NCBI GenBank assembly: GCA_943361925.1
Contig: CALRIT020000003.1
Coordinates: forward strand, 62,001-126,000
Reading direction: 5' to 3'
DNA from: CAISCU01 sp943361925
GTDB taxonomy: Bacteria > Bacteroidota > Bacteroidia > UKL13-3
Length of the DNA stretch: 64,000 nt
Shown here: positions 46,392 through 55,294 of the stretch, in pieces
Layout: each line of letters opens with the position of its first letter
How positions within the stretch are numbered: the first letter of the stretch is position 1
Position numbers and translations under genes: made by a program
The notes under the pieces: model-generated
Databases searched by the model: none
The model's input: the letters and a program-made list of their open reading frames with translations, nothing else
What the model was told of the DNA's origin: nothing

Positions 46392-48218
46392 TTATTTACT
46401 TTCAAACATTTTGGCTAATTCATCAAGACCCAACATCTTTAAACAAGCTCTTCCATCGGGGGCAAATGAAGGTTCCTGACAAGCAAACAATTCATCAATT
46501 AAACGATTCATTTCTTCTGCTTGTAAACGAATTCCTCTTTTAATGGCAGCCTTTAAAGCCAAAGTTTTCGCCACCAATTGTTTCTTATGGTTTTCAGTAG
46601 TTTTAGAGTTTTTGTACGTTTCAACTACTTCCTCCAATAAATCCTGTTCGTTTCCCAGATGTAATTCTGCAGGCAAACCATTTACCACAAATGTATTTTT
46701 GCCAAAATGACTGATATTAAAGCCTAAAAGTCGAATATCATCTAAAATTTCAAGCATTATTTGTTCGTCACCCGCACTCAAAACAACAGTTTTAGGAAAA
46801 AGCAATTGCTGACTTGCAACTGGGTTTTTATCCAAAGCACGTAAGTATTTTTCATACAAAATTCTTTCGTGTGCAGCTTGTTGATCTACCAACATCAAAC
46901 CTCTTTTTATTTGGGTAACGATATAGGTTTGGTGTAATTGAAAAAAGCTTCTTGAAACTGCCAATTCTGATTCAACTGAAGAAGTTCTAACAGTTTCTGG
47001 CTCCGATTGCATTTCAGTTTTCTGGTTATCCTGAAAAAGAATTTCCCAATTTTGATTAACCTGATTTCGCTTTTGAGAATATTCAAATTTTAAATCATCC
47101 CATGAATTTCTTTGACTTCTTGATGCAGTTGAAACAGTAGAGTTTTCTGATTCAAATCCTGGATTTTTGCCCAATTCATGATGCATAAAACGGTTATCAT
47201 CAAAACCAATATTCATCTCCGGACTATTTAAAATTCCACCCAAAGCTTTACGTACAACAGCTCTTAAAATTTGATAGATGTTCTTTTCATCTTCAAACTT
47301 AATTTCTGTTTTTGTTGGATGAATATTTACATCTATTTGTGATGGGTCGATGCTGATATGAAGCACATACAATGGAAATTGCTCTTTTGATATCAAACCT
47401 TCATAAGCACCAACAATGGCGTGGTTCAAATAAGGATCTTTAATAAACCTTTTATTGACAAAGAAAAACTGTTCTCCCCTAGCCTTTTTTGCCGATTCGG
47501 GTGAACCACAAAATCCTTTGATATCAATAATGCTTGTTTCTTCTTCGATGCTAATCAATTCGGATTTTTTTGTGCCAGAAAAAACATCTGTAATTCTACC
47601 TTCCAAATCTGATGGCTCAAGCAAAAATTGCTCTTCATCATTGTGATACAAGGCAAATTTAATTTCAGGATTTGCCAATACACATCTGATGAATTCATCT
47701 AAAACATGTTTATACTCAACTGGATTTGATTTCAGGAAATTTCTTCTCGCAGGAATATTATAAAAGAGATTTTTCACTGCAATCGATGTACCTATATCAG
47801 CAGCAATATCTTCCTGTGAAATTACTTTTGAGCCTTCAATTACAATTGATGTCCCGAATTCATCTTCAACTCTTTTGGTTTTCATTTCAACACGAGCTAC
47901 AGAAGCAATACTTGCCAATGCCTCTCCCCTGAAACCCATTGTTTTTATTCGGAAAATATCTTCAGTTAAACCAATTTTTGAGGTAGCATGTCTCTCCCAG
48001 CACATGCGTGCATCTCCATGACTCATGCCACAGCCATTATCAATTACCTGCACCAAAGCCTTTCCACCCTCCTTTACCAAAAGTTTTACCGATGTACTTT
48101 TCGCATCTATTGCATTGTCGAGCAATTCCTTCACCAATGATGAAGGTCTTTGAACAACCTCCCCAGCTGCAATCTGACTTGCAACGTGGTCCGGTAATAA
48201 TTTTATGATGTCAGCCAT
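46392..48218 (-). CDS. mutL: DNA mismatch repair protein MutL
   Basis: A 608-aa protein. The GHKL ATPase N-terminus is complete: LLDNAIDAKST, VIDNGCGMS, GFRGEALASIASV and the transducer segment DVNIHPTKTEIKF. After a linker (about 340-410) the C-terminal dimer domain starts. The endonuclease motif of many MutLs, DQHA(x)2E(x)4E, is here DQQAAHERILYE, with Gln for His (about residue 440). MutL couples MutS mismatch recognition to strand removal. First gene of the mutL-rhomboid-rhomboid-EEP cluster. Confidence 0.95.
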   Translation of the reverse strand: MADIIKLLPDHVASQIAAGEVVQRPSSLVKELLDNAIDAKSTSVKLLVKEGGKALVQVIDNGCGMSHGDARMCWERHATSKIGLTEDIFRIKTMGFRGEALASIASVARVEMKTKRVEDEFGTSIVIEGSKVISQEDIAADIGTSIAVKNLFYNIPARRNFLKSNPVEYKHVLDEFIRCVLANPEIKFALYHNDEEQFLLEPSDLEGRITDVFSGTKKSELISIEEETSIIDIKGFCGSPESAKKARGEQFFFVNKRFIKDPYLNHAIVGAYEGLISKEQFPLYVLHISIDPSQIDVNIHPTKTEIKFEDEKNIYQILRAVVRKALGGILNSPEMNIGFDDNRFMHHELGKNPGFESENSTVSTASRSQRNSWDDLKFEYSQKRNQVNQNWEILFQDNQKTEMQSEPETVRTSSVESELAVSRSFFQLHQTYIVTQIKRGLMLVDQQAAHERILYEKYLRALDKNPVASQQLLFPKTVVLSAGDEQIMLEILDDIRLLGFNISHFGKNTFVVNGLPAELHLGNEQDLLEEVVETYKNSKTTENHKKQLVAKTLALKAAIKRGIRLQAEEMNRLIDELFACQEPSFAPDGRACLKMLGLDELAKMFESK

Positions 48219-48350
48219 TACACAACAAAAAACACCATAAAAATACGAAATTTTCTATCTGTGGAGAACTTTCAACGTTGTGAGCGTGAATAACTAATCT
48301 TAAATCAATCCAAAAAAACAAGAATGTTTCTGCTATTTTGTACCAAATTC

Positions 48351-51281
48351 ATGAATAATATAGTAAAATTCCTCATAGGCCGACTTCTTGTCTTTATACT
48401 TTTTTGCCTCTCATTTTCAGCATCAGCTCAAAATATATCATGGGATAAATCTTATCCTTGGGTAGATTCTGTGATGAGCACTTTATCTGAAGATGAGAAA
48501 ATTGCTCAACTCATGACAATCGCTGTTTGGACGCAACGCGATCAGAATTATGAAAAGGAAGTAGAAAAAATTGTTTCCGACTACAAAATTGGCGGGCTTA
48601 TGTTTATGAAAGGTGGCCCAATGAAACAGGCCGTTCTTACCAACCGCTTTCAATCAAAATCTAAAATTCCTATGCTCATTAGCATCGATGGAGAATGGGG
48701 TTTAAGTATGCGTTTGGATAGTACACCAACTTTCCCACGACAAATGGTTTTGGGTGCTGCAAATAACCTGGAATTAACCCGCCAAATGGGCGCTGAAATT
48801 GCAAAACATTGTAAAAGATTAGGAATTCATATCAACTACGCACCCGATGTAGACATCAACAACAATGCGGCAAATCCTGTTATTAACGATAGAAGTTTTG
48901 GTGAAAATAAAGAAACTGTAGCCAAACTAGGCTGGGCTTATGCCAAAGGTTTACAAGAACAGCATATCCTTGCAACTGCTAAACATTTTCCTGGTCATGG
49001 TGATACAGAAACAGATTCACATCACTCACTTCCTGTAATTAATGCAAGTCGCAAACGATTAGATTCACTAGAACTTTATCCTTTTCAAAAGCTAATTGAC
49101 AATGGGGTTGGAGGTGTAATGGTTGGACATTTATTTGTGCCGGCAATTGATACAAATGCAAATAGAGCAACCAGTATTTCTTCAAATGCAATTCAGGGTT
49201 TATTGAAAAAAGAAATGGGTTTCAATGGACTTGTAGTTTCTGATGGATTAAACATGAAAGGCGTTGCTAATTATGCAGCACCAGGAGAAGTTTGTGCAAA
49301 AGCATTACAAGCCGGAGTTGATTTATTGCTTTTTGTGGAAGATGTACCTCAGGGAATTTTCTGGATTAAGGATTACCTTAAAAAAGGATTGATATCTCAA
49401 GAACAGTTAAATTTATCATGCAGAAAAATTCTGATTACTAAATATTGGGCTGGTTTAAACAAATACACACCTGTTCAAACTAAAAATTTAATTGAAGATT
49501 TGAATTGCTGTTCAACAGATCAACTCATCAGAAAAATAGTAAAAACGGGCATTGTAGTTGCTAAAAATACCGATAAACTTATCCCTTTAAAAAATCCGGA
49601 GTATTACAAGATTGCTGTGGTTTCGGTGGGTTCATCTCAATTTACATCATTCCAACAAATGATGAATAATTACTTACATGCCGATTTTCATTCAATCGAT
49701 AAAAACGATTCACAACAAGCGTTCGATTCACTTTTTAATGTTTTACAACGATACAGTTTGGTTATTCTAAGCATGCAAAATACCAGCAGATTTGTTAGTA
49801 GAAAACTAGGTTTAACATCACAAGAAATTGCTTTTGTTAAAAGGGTTTTAGCTGATAGAAGAAGTATTCTAGTGAACCATGGAAATCCTTATATCCTACA
49901 ACATTTTCAGGAAGCAAGAAATGTAATTCTGGCTTTTGAGGATTTGCCCTTAAACAACCAATTATCGGCTCAGGTATTAATGGGAGCTATTGCTTCATCA
50001 GGAGAAATGCCGGTTTCTGTTTTACCTGCTTTTAAACTAGCTGATGGAGAAGAAACAGAAGTTGTAGATAGATTGGAATATGTGATGCCTGAAGAAATTG
50101 GCATTGAACACACGCCTTTAGCTTTTGTTGATTCTTTGGCAATAGATGCTGTTAAAAACGGAGCAACTCCAGGTTGCCAGATCATAGCAGCAAAAAACGG
50201 CAAGGTTTTTTACAATAAATCATTTGGAAACCACAGCTATGATTCTGCAGCATCAAAAGTAGAAAATCACCACCTGTATGATTTGGCTTCACTAACAAAA
50301 ATTCTTTCTACCAATTTAGCTATCATGAAATTGTATGAAGAAGGAAAAATTAGTTTGAATGATAAATTGGGTTTATACCTTCCTTTTTTAAGAGGAACAT
50401 CTAAAGAAAAAATTACAATTCGTCAGGTTTTATTACACGAAGCCGGACTTACACCATTCATTCCGTTTTATCAAAAAACATTAAAAAATGGTGAGCTTGA
50501 TACTGCTATATATAAAAGAACTGCTGAGAAAAACTTTACAACTGTGGTTGCTGATAGTATATTCATTAGAAACGACTACGAAAATGAAATTTGGAAAACG
50601 ATAGCCATGTCGGAACTTAAACCAAGCGGTGAATATGTTTACAGCGATTTAGGTTTTATGATGTTGAAGAAAATTATTGAGGTTGTTAGTCATGAACCCT
50701 TTGAAACCTATCTAAACAATAACTTTTATAAACCATTGAATTTGGCCAATATGGTTTTTAATCCTTATAAAAAGGCCATCAATCAAACTTGGATATTACC
50801 AACAGAAAAGGATGAAATTTTCCGCAAGCAACAAATCAAAGCTTACGTTCACGATCCTGGTGCAGCTATGTTGGGAGGAATAAGTGGTCATGCTGGTTTA
50901 TTTTCTAATGCAAATGATGTGGCTGTTATCATGCAAATGTTGCTAAACGGAGGAACTTATGGTGGAAATCGATTCCTAAAAGAATCAACTATCTATATGT
51001 TTTCTAAAAAACAGAACAAAAAATCGCGCAGAGGATTGGGATTTGATAAGCCAGAGACCAATTTATTGAAAGCAACACCCGCCGGAAAATTTTCTTCTGC
51101 ATTTTGTTTTGGTCATACAGGCTTTACTGGAACATGCGCTTGGGCCGACCCCAAAAACGGTTTGGTTTACGTGTTTTTATCGAACAGAATTAACCCGACA
51201 GCAGATAACAAAAAGCTTGCAGATACCAATGTTCGCACAAGAATTCACGATTTGTTCAATGAAATAGTTAGAAAAAAATAA
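48351..51281 (+). CDS. Fusion of GH3 (NagZ-like beta-N-acetylhexosaminidase) and serine beta-lactamase-like hydrolase
   Basis: A 976-aa exported protein. I choose the ATG at 48351, which gives a typical signal peptide (ending SASAQ); an in-frame ATG at 48324 would add nine residues and would lie before the putative TATTTTG promoter box. Residues about 25-380 are GH3, with the NagZ signature KHFPGHGDTETDSHHSLP (about 210) and nucleophile region VVSDGLNMKGV (about 296). A GH3 C-terminal-like part follows to about 570. Residues about 585-976 are a class C beta-lactamase/serine hydrolase fold with SLTK (about 645), YSD in place of YxN (about 763) and HTG (about 920). Cell-wall turnover is the probable role; this fusion occurs in other Bacteroidota. 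Confidence 0.85.
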   Translation: MNNIVKFLIGRLLVFILFCLSFSASAQNISWDKSYPWVDSVMSTLSEDEKIAQLMTIAVWTQRDQNYEKEVEKIVSDYKIGGLMFMKGGPMKQAVLTNRFQSKSKIPMLISIDGEWGLSMRLDSTPTFPRQMVLGAANNLELTRQMGAEIAKHCKRLGIHINYAPDVDINNNAANPVINDRSFGENKETVAKLGWAYAKGLQEQHILATAKHFPGHGDTETDSHHSLPVINASRKRLDSLELYPFQKLIDNGVGGVMVGHLFVPAIDTNANRATSISSNAIQGLLKKEMGFNGLVVSDGLNMKGVANYAAPGEVCAKALQAGVDLLLFVEDVPQGIFWIKDYLKKGLISQEQLNLSCRKILITKYWAGLNKYTPVQTKNLIEDLNCCSTDQLIRKIVKTGIVVAKNTDKLIPLKNPEYYKIAVVSVGSSQFTSFQQMMNNYLHADFHSIDKNDSQQAFDSLFNVLQRYSLVILSMQNTSRFVSRKLGLTSQEIAFVKRVLADRRSILVNHGNPYILQHFQEARNVILAFEDLPLNNQLSAQVLMGAIASSGEMPVSVLPAFKLADGEETEVVDRLEYVMPEEIGIEHTPLAFVDSLAIDAVKNGATPGCQIIAAKNGKVFYNKSFGNHSYDSAASKVENHHLYDLASLTKILSTNLAIMKLYEEGKISLNDKLGLYLPFLRGTSKEKITIRQVLLHEAGLTPFIPFYQKTLKNGELDTAIYKRTAEKNFTTVVADSIFIRNDYENEIWKTIAMSELKPSGEYVYSDLGFMMLKKIIEVVSHEPFETYLNNNFYKPLNLANMVFNPYKKAINQTWILPTEKDEIFRKQQIKAYVHDPGAAMLGGISGHAGLFSNANDVAVIMQMLLNGGTYGGNRFLKESTIYMFSKKQNKKSRRGLGFDKPETNLLKATPAGKFSSAFCFGHTGFTGTCAWADPKNGLVYVFLSNRINPTADNKKLADTNVRTRIHDLFNEIVRKK

Positions 51282-51401
51282 GGATAAATTTAAAGCACAT
51301 TCAAGCATCAAATCATCTGAATAAAAGATTGAAAAGGATGGCTTAAATGTAATTTCCTCAAAAACAAAAGATTGCAAATAATCCAAAAAAGCAAAAACCT
51401 A

Positions 51402-51431
51402 TTGCATTTGAGATTTAAATTCCTACATTTG
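51402..51431 (+). promoter_or_regulatory. Promoter of the RRM protein gene
   Basis: TTG (51402-51404), 19-base spacer and TACATTTG (51424-51431), an exact match to the phylum consensus. The predicted start is near 51437, leaving a leader of about 14 bases. Confidence 0.7.
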
Positions 51432-51450
51432 ACTTTTCTATTAATTTTTT

Positions 51451-51738
51451 ATGAACATCTACATCGGAAACTTAAATTGGACAGCTAGCGTAGAAGATTT
51501 ACGCAACCTGTTTTCAACCTACGGCGAAGTATCATCGGTTAACATTGTAAACGATAAATTTACCGGTAGAAGCAAGGGATTTGGTTTTGTTGAAATGCCA
51601 GACGCCGGAAGCGCACAAAATGCTATTGACAACTTAAACGGTCAAAGCTTCATGCAAAGAAACATTACTGTTAATGAAGCTCGTCCTCGTGAGGAAAGAC
51701 CTCAGAGAGAAAGACGTTCTTACAACGACAGAAACTAA
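51451..51738 (+). CDS. RNA-binding protein with one RRM domain
   Basis: A 95-aa protein consisting of one RNA recognition motif: RNP2 IYIGNL (residues 3-8) and RNP1 KGFGFVEM (about 43-50), then an Arg/Glu-rich tail (RPREERPQRERRSYNDRN). Small RRM proteins of this kind are abundant RNA chaperone-like proteins in Bacteroidota, some induced by cold. A monocistronic gene with a clear promoter and a terminator. Confidence 0.93.
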   Translation: MNIYIGNLNWTASVEDLRNLFSTYGEVSSVNIVNDKFTGRSKGFGFVEMPDAGSAQNAIDNLNGQSFMQRNITVNEARPREERPQRERRSYNDRN

Positions 51739-51755
51739 TTTTCTGAACAGAAATT

Positions 51756-51782
51756 AAAACCCGCCGAAAAGCGGGTTTTTTT
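51756..51782 (+). terminator. Terminator of the RRM gene
   Basis: A 9-bp stem AAAACCCGC/GCGGGTTTT (51756-51764 with 51771-51779), loop CGAAAA, followed by T residues to 51782. Confidence 0.9.
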
Positions 51783-51800
51783 ATGCCCTTTTGTGTGATT

Positions 51801-51830
51801 TTGATTTAAACCGTGTAAGTATTAGGTTTG
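51801..51830 (+). promoter_or_regulatory. Promoter of the MazG-like gene
   Basis: TTG (51801-51803), 19-base spacer and TAGGTTTG (51823-51830), an exact consensus match 36 bases before the ATG. Confidence 0.7.
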
Positions 51831-51866
51831 ATTGTAAAACCTGCTTAAAACGAAAGAAAATCGCGT

Positions 51867-52244
51867 ATGGAATCAAAATTAACCGGAATGAATGCCCTTG
51901 CTTCATCAATTTTTGAAATTAATAAGGAAAAGGGCTTTTGGGACAAGGAAAGAAATATCGGAGAAATGCTAATGCTGGTAACCAGTGAACTTGGTGAAGC
52001 TATGGAAGCTCACAGAAAAGGAAAATTTGCCAATTGGGAAAATTTTGAAAAAGATAAATCCAATGTCGGTGAGAATTCAGCATTTCAAAATCATATCAAA
52101 GACAGCTTTGAAGACGAAATCGCAGATGCAATTATACGACTTTTAGATATGTCAGCAGGATTAGGAATCAACCTTGAAAAACAAATTGAAGCCAAAATCA
52201 ATTACAACAAAACGAGAGAAAAACTACACGGAAAGAAATATTAA
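51867..52244 (+). CDS. MazG-like nucleotide pyrophosphohydrolase
   Basis: A 125-aa all-helical protein of the MazG/all-alpha NTP pyrophosphohydrolase superfamily. The metal-binding motif ExxE...ExxD is present as SELGEAMEAHRKGK (about residues 39-52) and FEDEIADAIIRLLDMS (about 90-105). Such proteins hydrolyse NTPs or modified nucleotides to the monophosphate and PPi; the exact substrate is unknown. Its last 4 bases overlap the convergent LysM gene. Confidence 0.88.
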   Translation: MESKLTGMNALASSIFEINKEKGFWDKERNIGEMLMLVTSELGEAMEAHRKGKFANWENFEKDKSNVGENSAFQNHIKDSFEDEIADAIIRLLDMSAGLGINLEKQIEAKINYNKTREKLHGKKY

Positions 52245-53470
52245 TCCTTTCGTTTAAGCTTTTTCTTTTGTGCTGCCGTCATTTTATTGATTCGGTTATA
52301 ATAGCCCGTTTTGCTTGCAGGAACAAATATTGCAAGCTTTTGTCCGGCTTTAATTTTATTCTTTTTGATTTTATTCCACTTGCTTAAATCAGCAGAACTC
52401 ACATCAAACCAATCTGCAATATCACTTAATACTTCACCTCGTTTTACGGTATAAAATATCTTCTTGATTTTTTCCCTTTTCTCAGCTGGCTTTTCTCCCT
52501 TTTCGCTAGAGGTTTCAACAGCTTCAGGATCTTTCTCTATTGAAATTGGTTGAAATTCTGTTTGATTAATTGGCCTGTAAACTGAATCTTTTAATAAAGA
52601 AAATTTTGCTGCTTTATCAGTTGGTATTCTGATATAATATGGCTCTTGAGCATATGGAATAATGTCTTTTCTAAACTGTGGATTTAATTCTCTGATTAAT
52701 TCAATTGGCATATCAAGTGAATTTGAAACCTGTTGAAACGACAACCATTTCGGTACCCAAACTGTATCACAAACCGGAAATTGAATCGGTTCTACAATTT
52801 TAATTCCATGCTCTTTGTAGTAATTCAGAATATAAACCGTTGCAATTACTTTAGGATACAAGTCTCTGCAATACGATGGCATTACCTTATAAATATCCCA
52901 GAAATAAAGGCTGTTTCCTGCAGAATGAATAGACTTGTTTAGTTGCACAGGAGAACATCCATAAGCAGCAATTGCCAATGGCCATGATTTGTAAATACTG
53001 AATAAATCCTTGAAATGTTGGGCAGCAACCTGACTTGATTTTACAGGATCACGGCGGTCATCAACATAAGTATTTACTTTTAATTTGTACATTTTGCTCA
53101 CCTGGAACATCATCATCCAGATGCCACTTGCACCATTTGCATTAACAGCTGAAGGATCCAATAAAGAAGCTGTTGCAGCTAAATATTTTAAATCTGTAGG
53201 TAAACCCTTTTGTTTTAAACTCTTTTCAATAAGTGGAAAATAGAATTTACTTCTGGCTACCAATAATTTTATTTGTTCGGGATTAGCTAAATATTGTTCA
53301 ATAAATGGTTTTGCAGAAGGATGATAATTAATTTCCAATCCGGTTTTTAAAGCAGCTAATCTGCTTTGATATACCTCATCTTGCCCCTTCAGAGCTGCAT
53401 AAAGGTTTCCTGAATTCAATAACAGGAATACCAATAAAAATAATAATGCGCTATTCTTTCTCAACACCAT
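52241..53470 (-). CDS. Exported lytic-transglycosylase-like protein with LysM, lacking the catalytic Glu
   Basis: A 409-aa protein with signal peptide (to about residue 25, LYAAL), an MltD-like transglycosylase fold (about 80-215) and a C-terminal LysM domain (about 343-390; YTVKRGEVLSDIADWFDVSS). In the family the catalytic Glu lies in KYLAxxESxxNPxAxSxxGAxGxWQF; here the matching stretch is KYLAATASLLDPSAVNANGA, so Glu is replaced by Ala. The downstream AAYNxGxxxVxKAI motif reads AAYGCSPVQLNKSI, so the Asn is lost too. The fold and the LysM peptidoglycan-binding domain are otherwise preserved. It is therefore probably a peptidoglycan-binding pseudoenzyme. Confidence 0.82.
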   Translation of the reverse strand: MVLRKNSALLFLLVFLLLNSGNLYAALKGQDEVYQSRLAALKTGLEINYHPSAKPFIEQYLANPEQIKLLVARSKFYFPLIEKSLKQKGLPTDLKYLAATASLLDPSAVNANGASGIWMMMFQVSKMYKLKVNTYVDDRRDPVKSSQVAAQHFKDLFSIYKSWPLAIAAYGCSPVQLNKSIHSAGNSLYFWDIYKVMPSYCRDLYPKVIATVYILNYYKEHGIKIVEPIQFPVCDTVWVPKWLSFQQVSNSLDMPIELIRELNPQFRKDIIPYAQEPYYIRIPTDKAAKFSLLKDSVYRPINQTEFQPISIEKDPEAVETSSEKGEKPAEKREKIKKIFYTVKRGEVLSDIADWFDVSSADLSKWNKIKKNKIKAGQKLAIFVPASKTGYYNRINKMTAAQKKKLKRKD

Positions 53471-53561
53471 TCTCGCAAGCTAGTGCCAAAAAATCTTTAC
53501 ATTAAAAAAAGTAATTAAGATGTTAACAGGTAAAAACCCTGCTGTGACCAATGAAAAATGA

Positions 53562-54974
53562 TTAAGATAGGCTTTTTGAAATGGCTAATAAATCAGCATC
53601 TTCAAATCTTCTACCCATTAATTGCATGCCAATTGGTAAATTTTCGCTGTTGTTTCCAAATGGAATAGAAACAGCTGGATTCCCGGCAATATTGGCGTGA
53701 ACTGTAAAGATATCAGCCAAATACATCGCTAATGGATTCGAAGCTTTTGCACCAACTTCAAATGACACACTTGGTGATGTTGGCGAAATGATAAAATCAT
53801 AATCTTTAAACAGTTCTTCTGTTTTATTCTGAACTAATCTTCTAACCTTTTGTGCTTTGCTGTAATAAGCATCATAATATCCTGAAGAAAGTACAAATGT
53901 GCCCAACATAATTCTACGCTTTACCTCAGCTCCAAATCCTTCTGATCTCGATTTTTTAATCAATGAATCTAAATCTTTAGCATCCGGAGTTCTATGTCCG
54001 TAATGCATGCCGGCAAAACGACTCAAATTAGAAGAAGCTTCTGCAGTTGTTAAGGTATAGTAAACCGGAATCATGTAATTTAAATATGGAAAGCTGATGG
54101 CTTCCACTTCATGTCCAAGAGATTTTACCTTTTCTAGAAATTCAAATGCTCTTGCTTTAACTTCCGGGTCAATTCCTTCTGCGTCAAAGGTTTCCTGGAT
54201 GTAGGCAAATTTCTTTTTGCCTGAAATTTCTTTTGATACGTAATCTCCAACCGGTTTTGCAGAAGATGTTGCATCGTTTTCATCTTCACCTGCAATTACT
54301 TCCATAATCAATTGGGCATCACTTACAGAATGTGTAATTGGGCCAATGATATCAAATGATGAAGCGTAAGCAATTAAACCCCATCTGGAAACTCTGCCAT
54401 AAGTAGGTTTATATCCCACTAAACCACAAAATGATGCAGGCTGACGAATCGATCCGCCTGTATCACTTCCAAGACTTGCCAAACACATTTCTGCTTGAAC
54501 AGAAACTGCTGCTCCGCCTGAAGATCCACCCGAAACTCTTTTTTTGTCTGCTGCATTTAAAACCGGTCCATAAGCCGAAGTTTCATTGGAAGCTCCCATT
54601 GCAAATTCATCGCAATTGGCGCGACCAATGATAATTGCATCTTCAGCCAATAATCTTTCAACCACAGTTGATGAATAGATTGACTCAAATCCTTTAAGGA
54701 TATTTGAAGATGCCGATACTTTATGGTTTTTGTAGCAAATATTGTCTTTGAGTGTCAATACCATACCGGCAAGTTTACCGGCATTTCCCTGTTGAAGCTT
54801 ATCCTGAATTCTTTTAGCAGATTCAATTGCTTCATCAGAAAAAACTTCTAACAAAGCATTTAAATCTTTTTTTGATTCAATATTATTTAAATAAAACTCT
54901 ACCAATTGAGGTAAAGTAAGCGCTCCCGAACTAATATCGTTGCGGATTTCCGATAAGGAATGGTATGATTTCAA
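53562..54974 (-). CDS. gatA: Aspartyl/glutamyl-tRNA amidotransferase subunit A
   Basis: A 470-aa amidase-signature enzyme. The Ser-cisSer-Lys triad is intact: Lys in LTLKDNIC (about residue 73), cis-Ser in SGGSSGGAAV (about 150) and nucleophile Ser in DTGGSIRQPAS (about 175). The GatA-specific segments YKPTYGRVSRWGLIAYASSF and GNPAVSIPFG are present. It releases ammonia from Gln for transamidation of mischarged tRNA(Asn) or tRNA(Gln). Genes for GatB and GatC are not in view. It follows tatA by 37 bases on the same strand. Confidence 0.93.
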   Translation of the reverse strand: MKSYHSLSEIRNDISSGALTLPQLVEFYLNNIESKKDLNALLEVFSDEAIESAKRIQDKLQQGNAGKLAGMVLTLKDNICYKNHKVSASSNILKGFESIYSSTVVERLLAEDAIIIGRANCDEFAMGASNETSAYGPVLNAADKKRVSGGSSGGAAVSVQAEMCLASLGSDTGGSIRQPASFCGLVGYKPTYGRVSRWGLIAYASSFDIIGPITHSVSDAQLIMEVIAGEDENDATSSAKPVGDYVSKEISGKKKFAYIQETFDAEGIDPEVKARAFEFLEKVKSLGHEVEAISFPYLNYMIPVYYTLTTAEASSNLSRFAGMHYGHRTPDAKDLDSLIKKSRSEGFGAEVKRRIMLGTFVLSSGYYDAYYSKAQKVRRLVQNKTEELFKDYDFIISPTSPSVSFEVGAKASNPLAMYLADIFTVHANIAGNPAVSIPFGNNSENLPIGMQLMGRRFEDADLLAISKSLS

Positions 54975-55011
54975 TTGACTTAAAAAAGAGTACGGTTAAA
55001 CAGAAAAAACT

Positions 55012-55221
55012 TTATTTCTTGTCACCTTCTTTGGTGCGCATTCCATCTTCTATTTGGTCTTTAACGCTTTTTTTAGCATCGTTAAATTCACGGATTCCTT
55101 GTCCAATTCCACGCATTAATTCAGGAATTTTCTTTCCGCCAAATAATAAAATAATAGCTAAAATAATCAGAATCCATTCGCCACCGCCAAGGTTTCCGAT
55201 AAATAACAAAACATGGTTCAT
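55012..55221 (-). CDS. tatA: Sec-independent protein translocase subunit TatA/E
   Basis: A 69-aa protein with the TatA layout: a short N-terminal transmembrane helix (about 13-30, LGGGEWILIILAIILLF), the FGGKKIPELMRGIGQ hinge and amphipathic helix, and a charged tail. TatA forms the pore-like component for folded-protein export. No tatC lies in the window. It is the first gene of a minus-strand tatA-gatA pair. Confidence 0.92.
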   Translation of the reverse strand: MNHVLLFIGNLGGGEWILIILAIILLFGGKKIPELMRGIGQGIREFNDAKKSVKDQIEDGMRTKEGDKK

Positions 55222-55294
55222 TTTTGTATGATTTGAATTGCGAAGTTATACAATTTATTTTTCTTATCTGCTAAATAGCTTTGATTCCTCTCAG

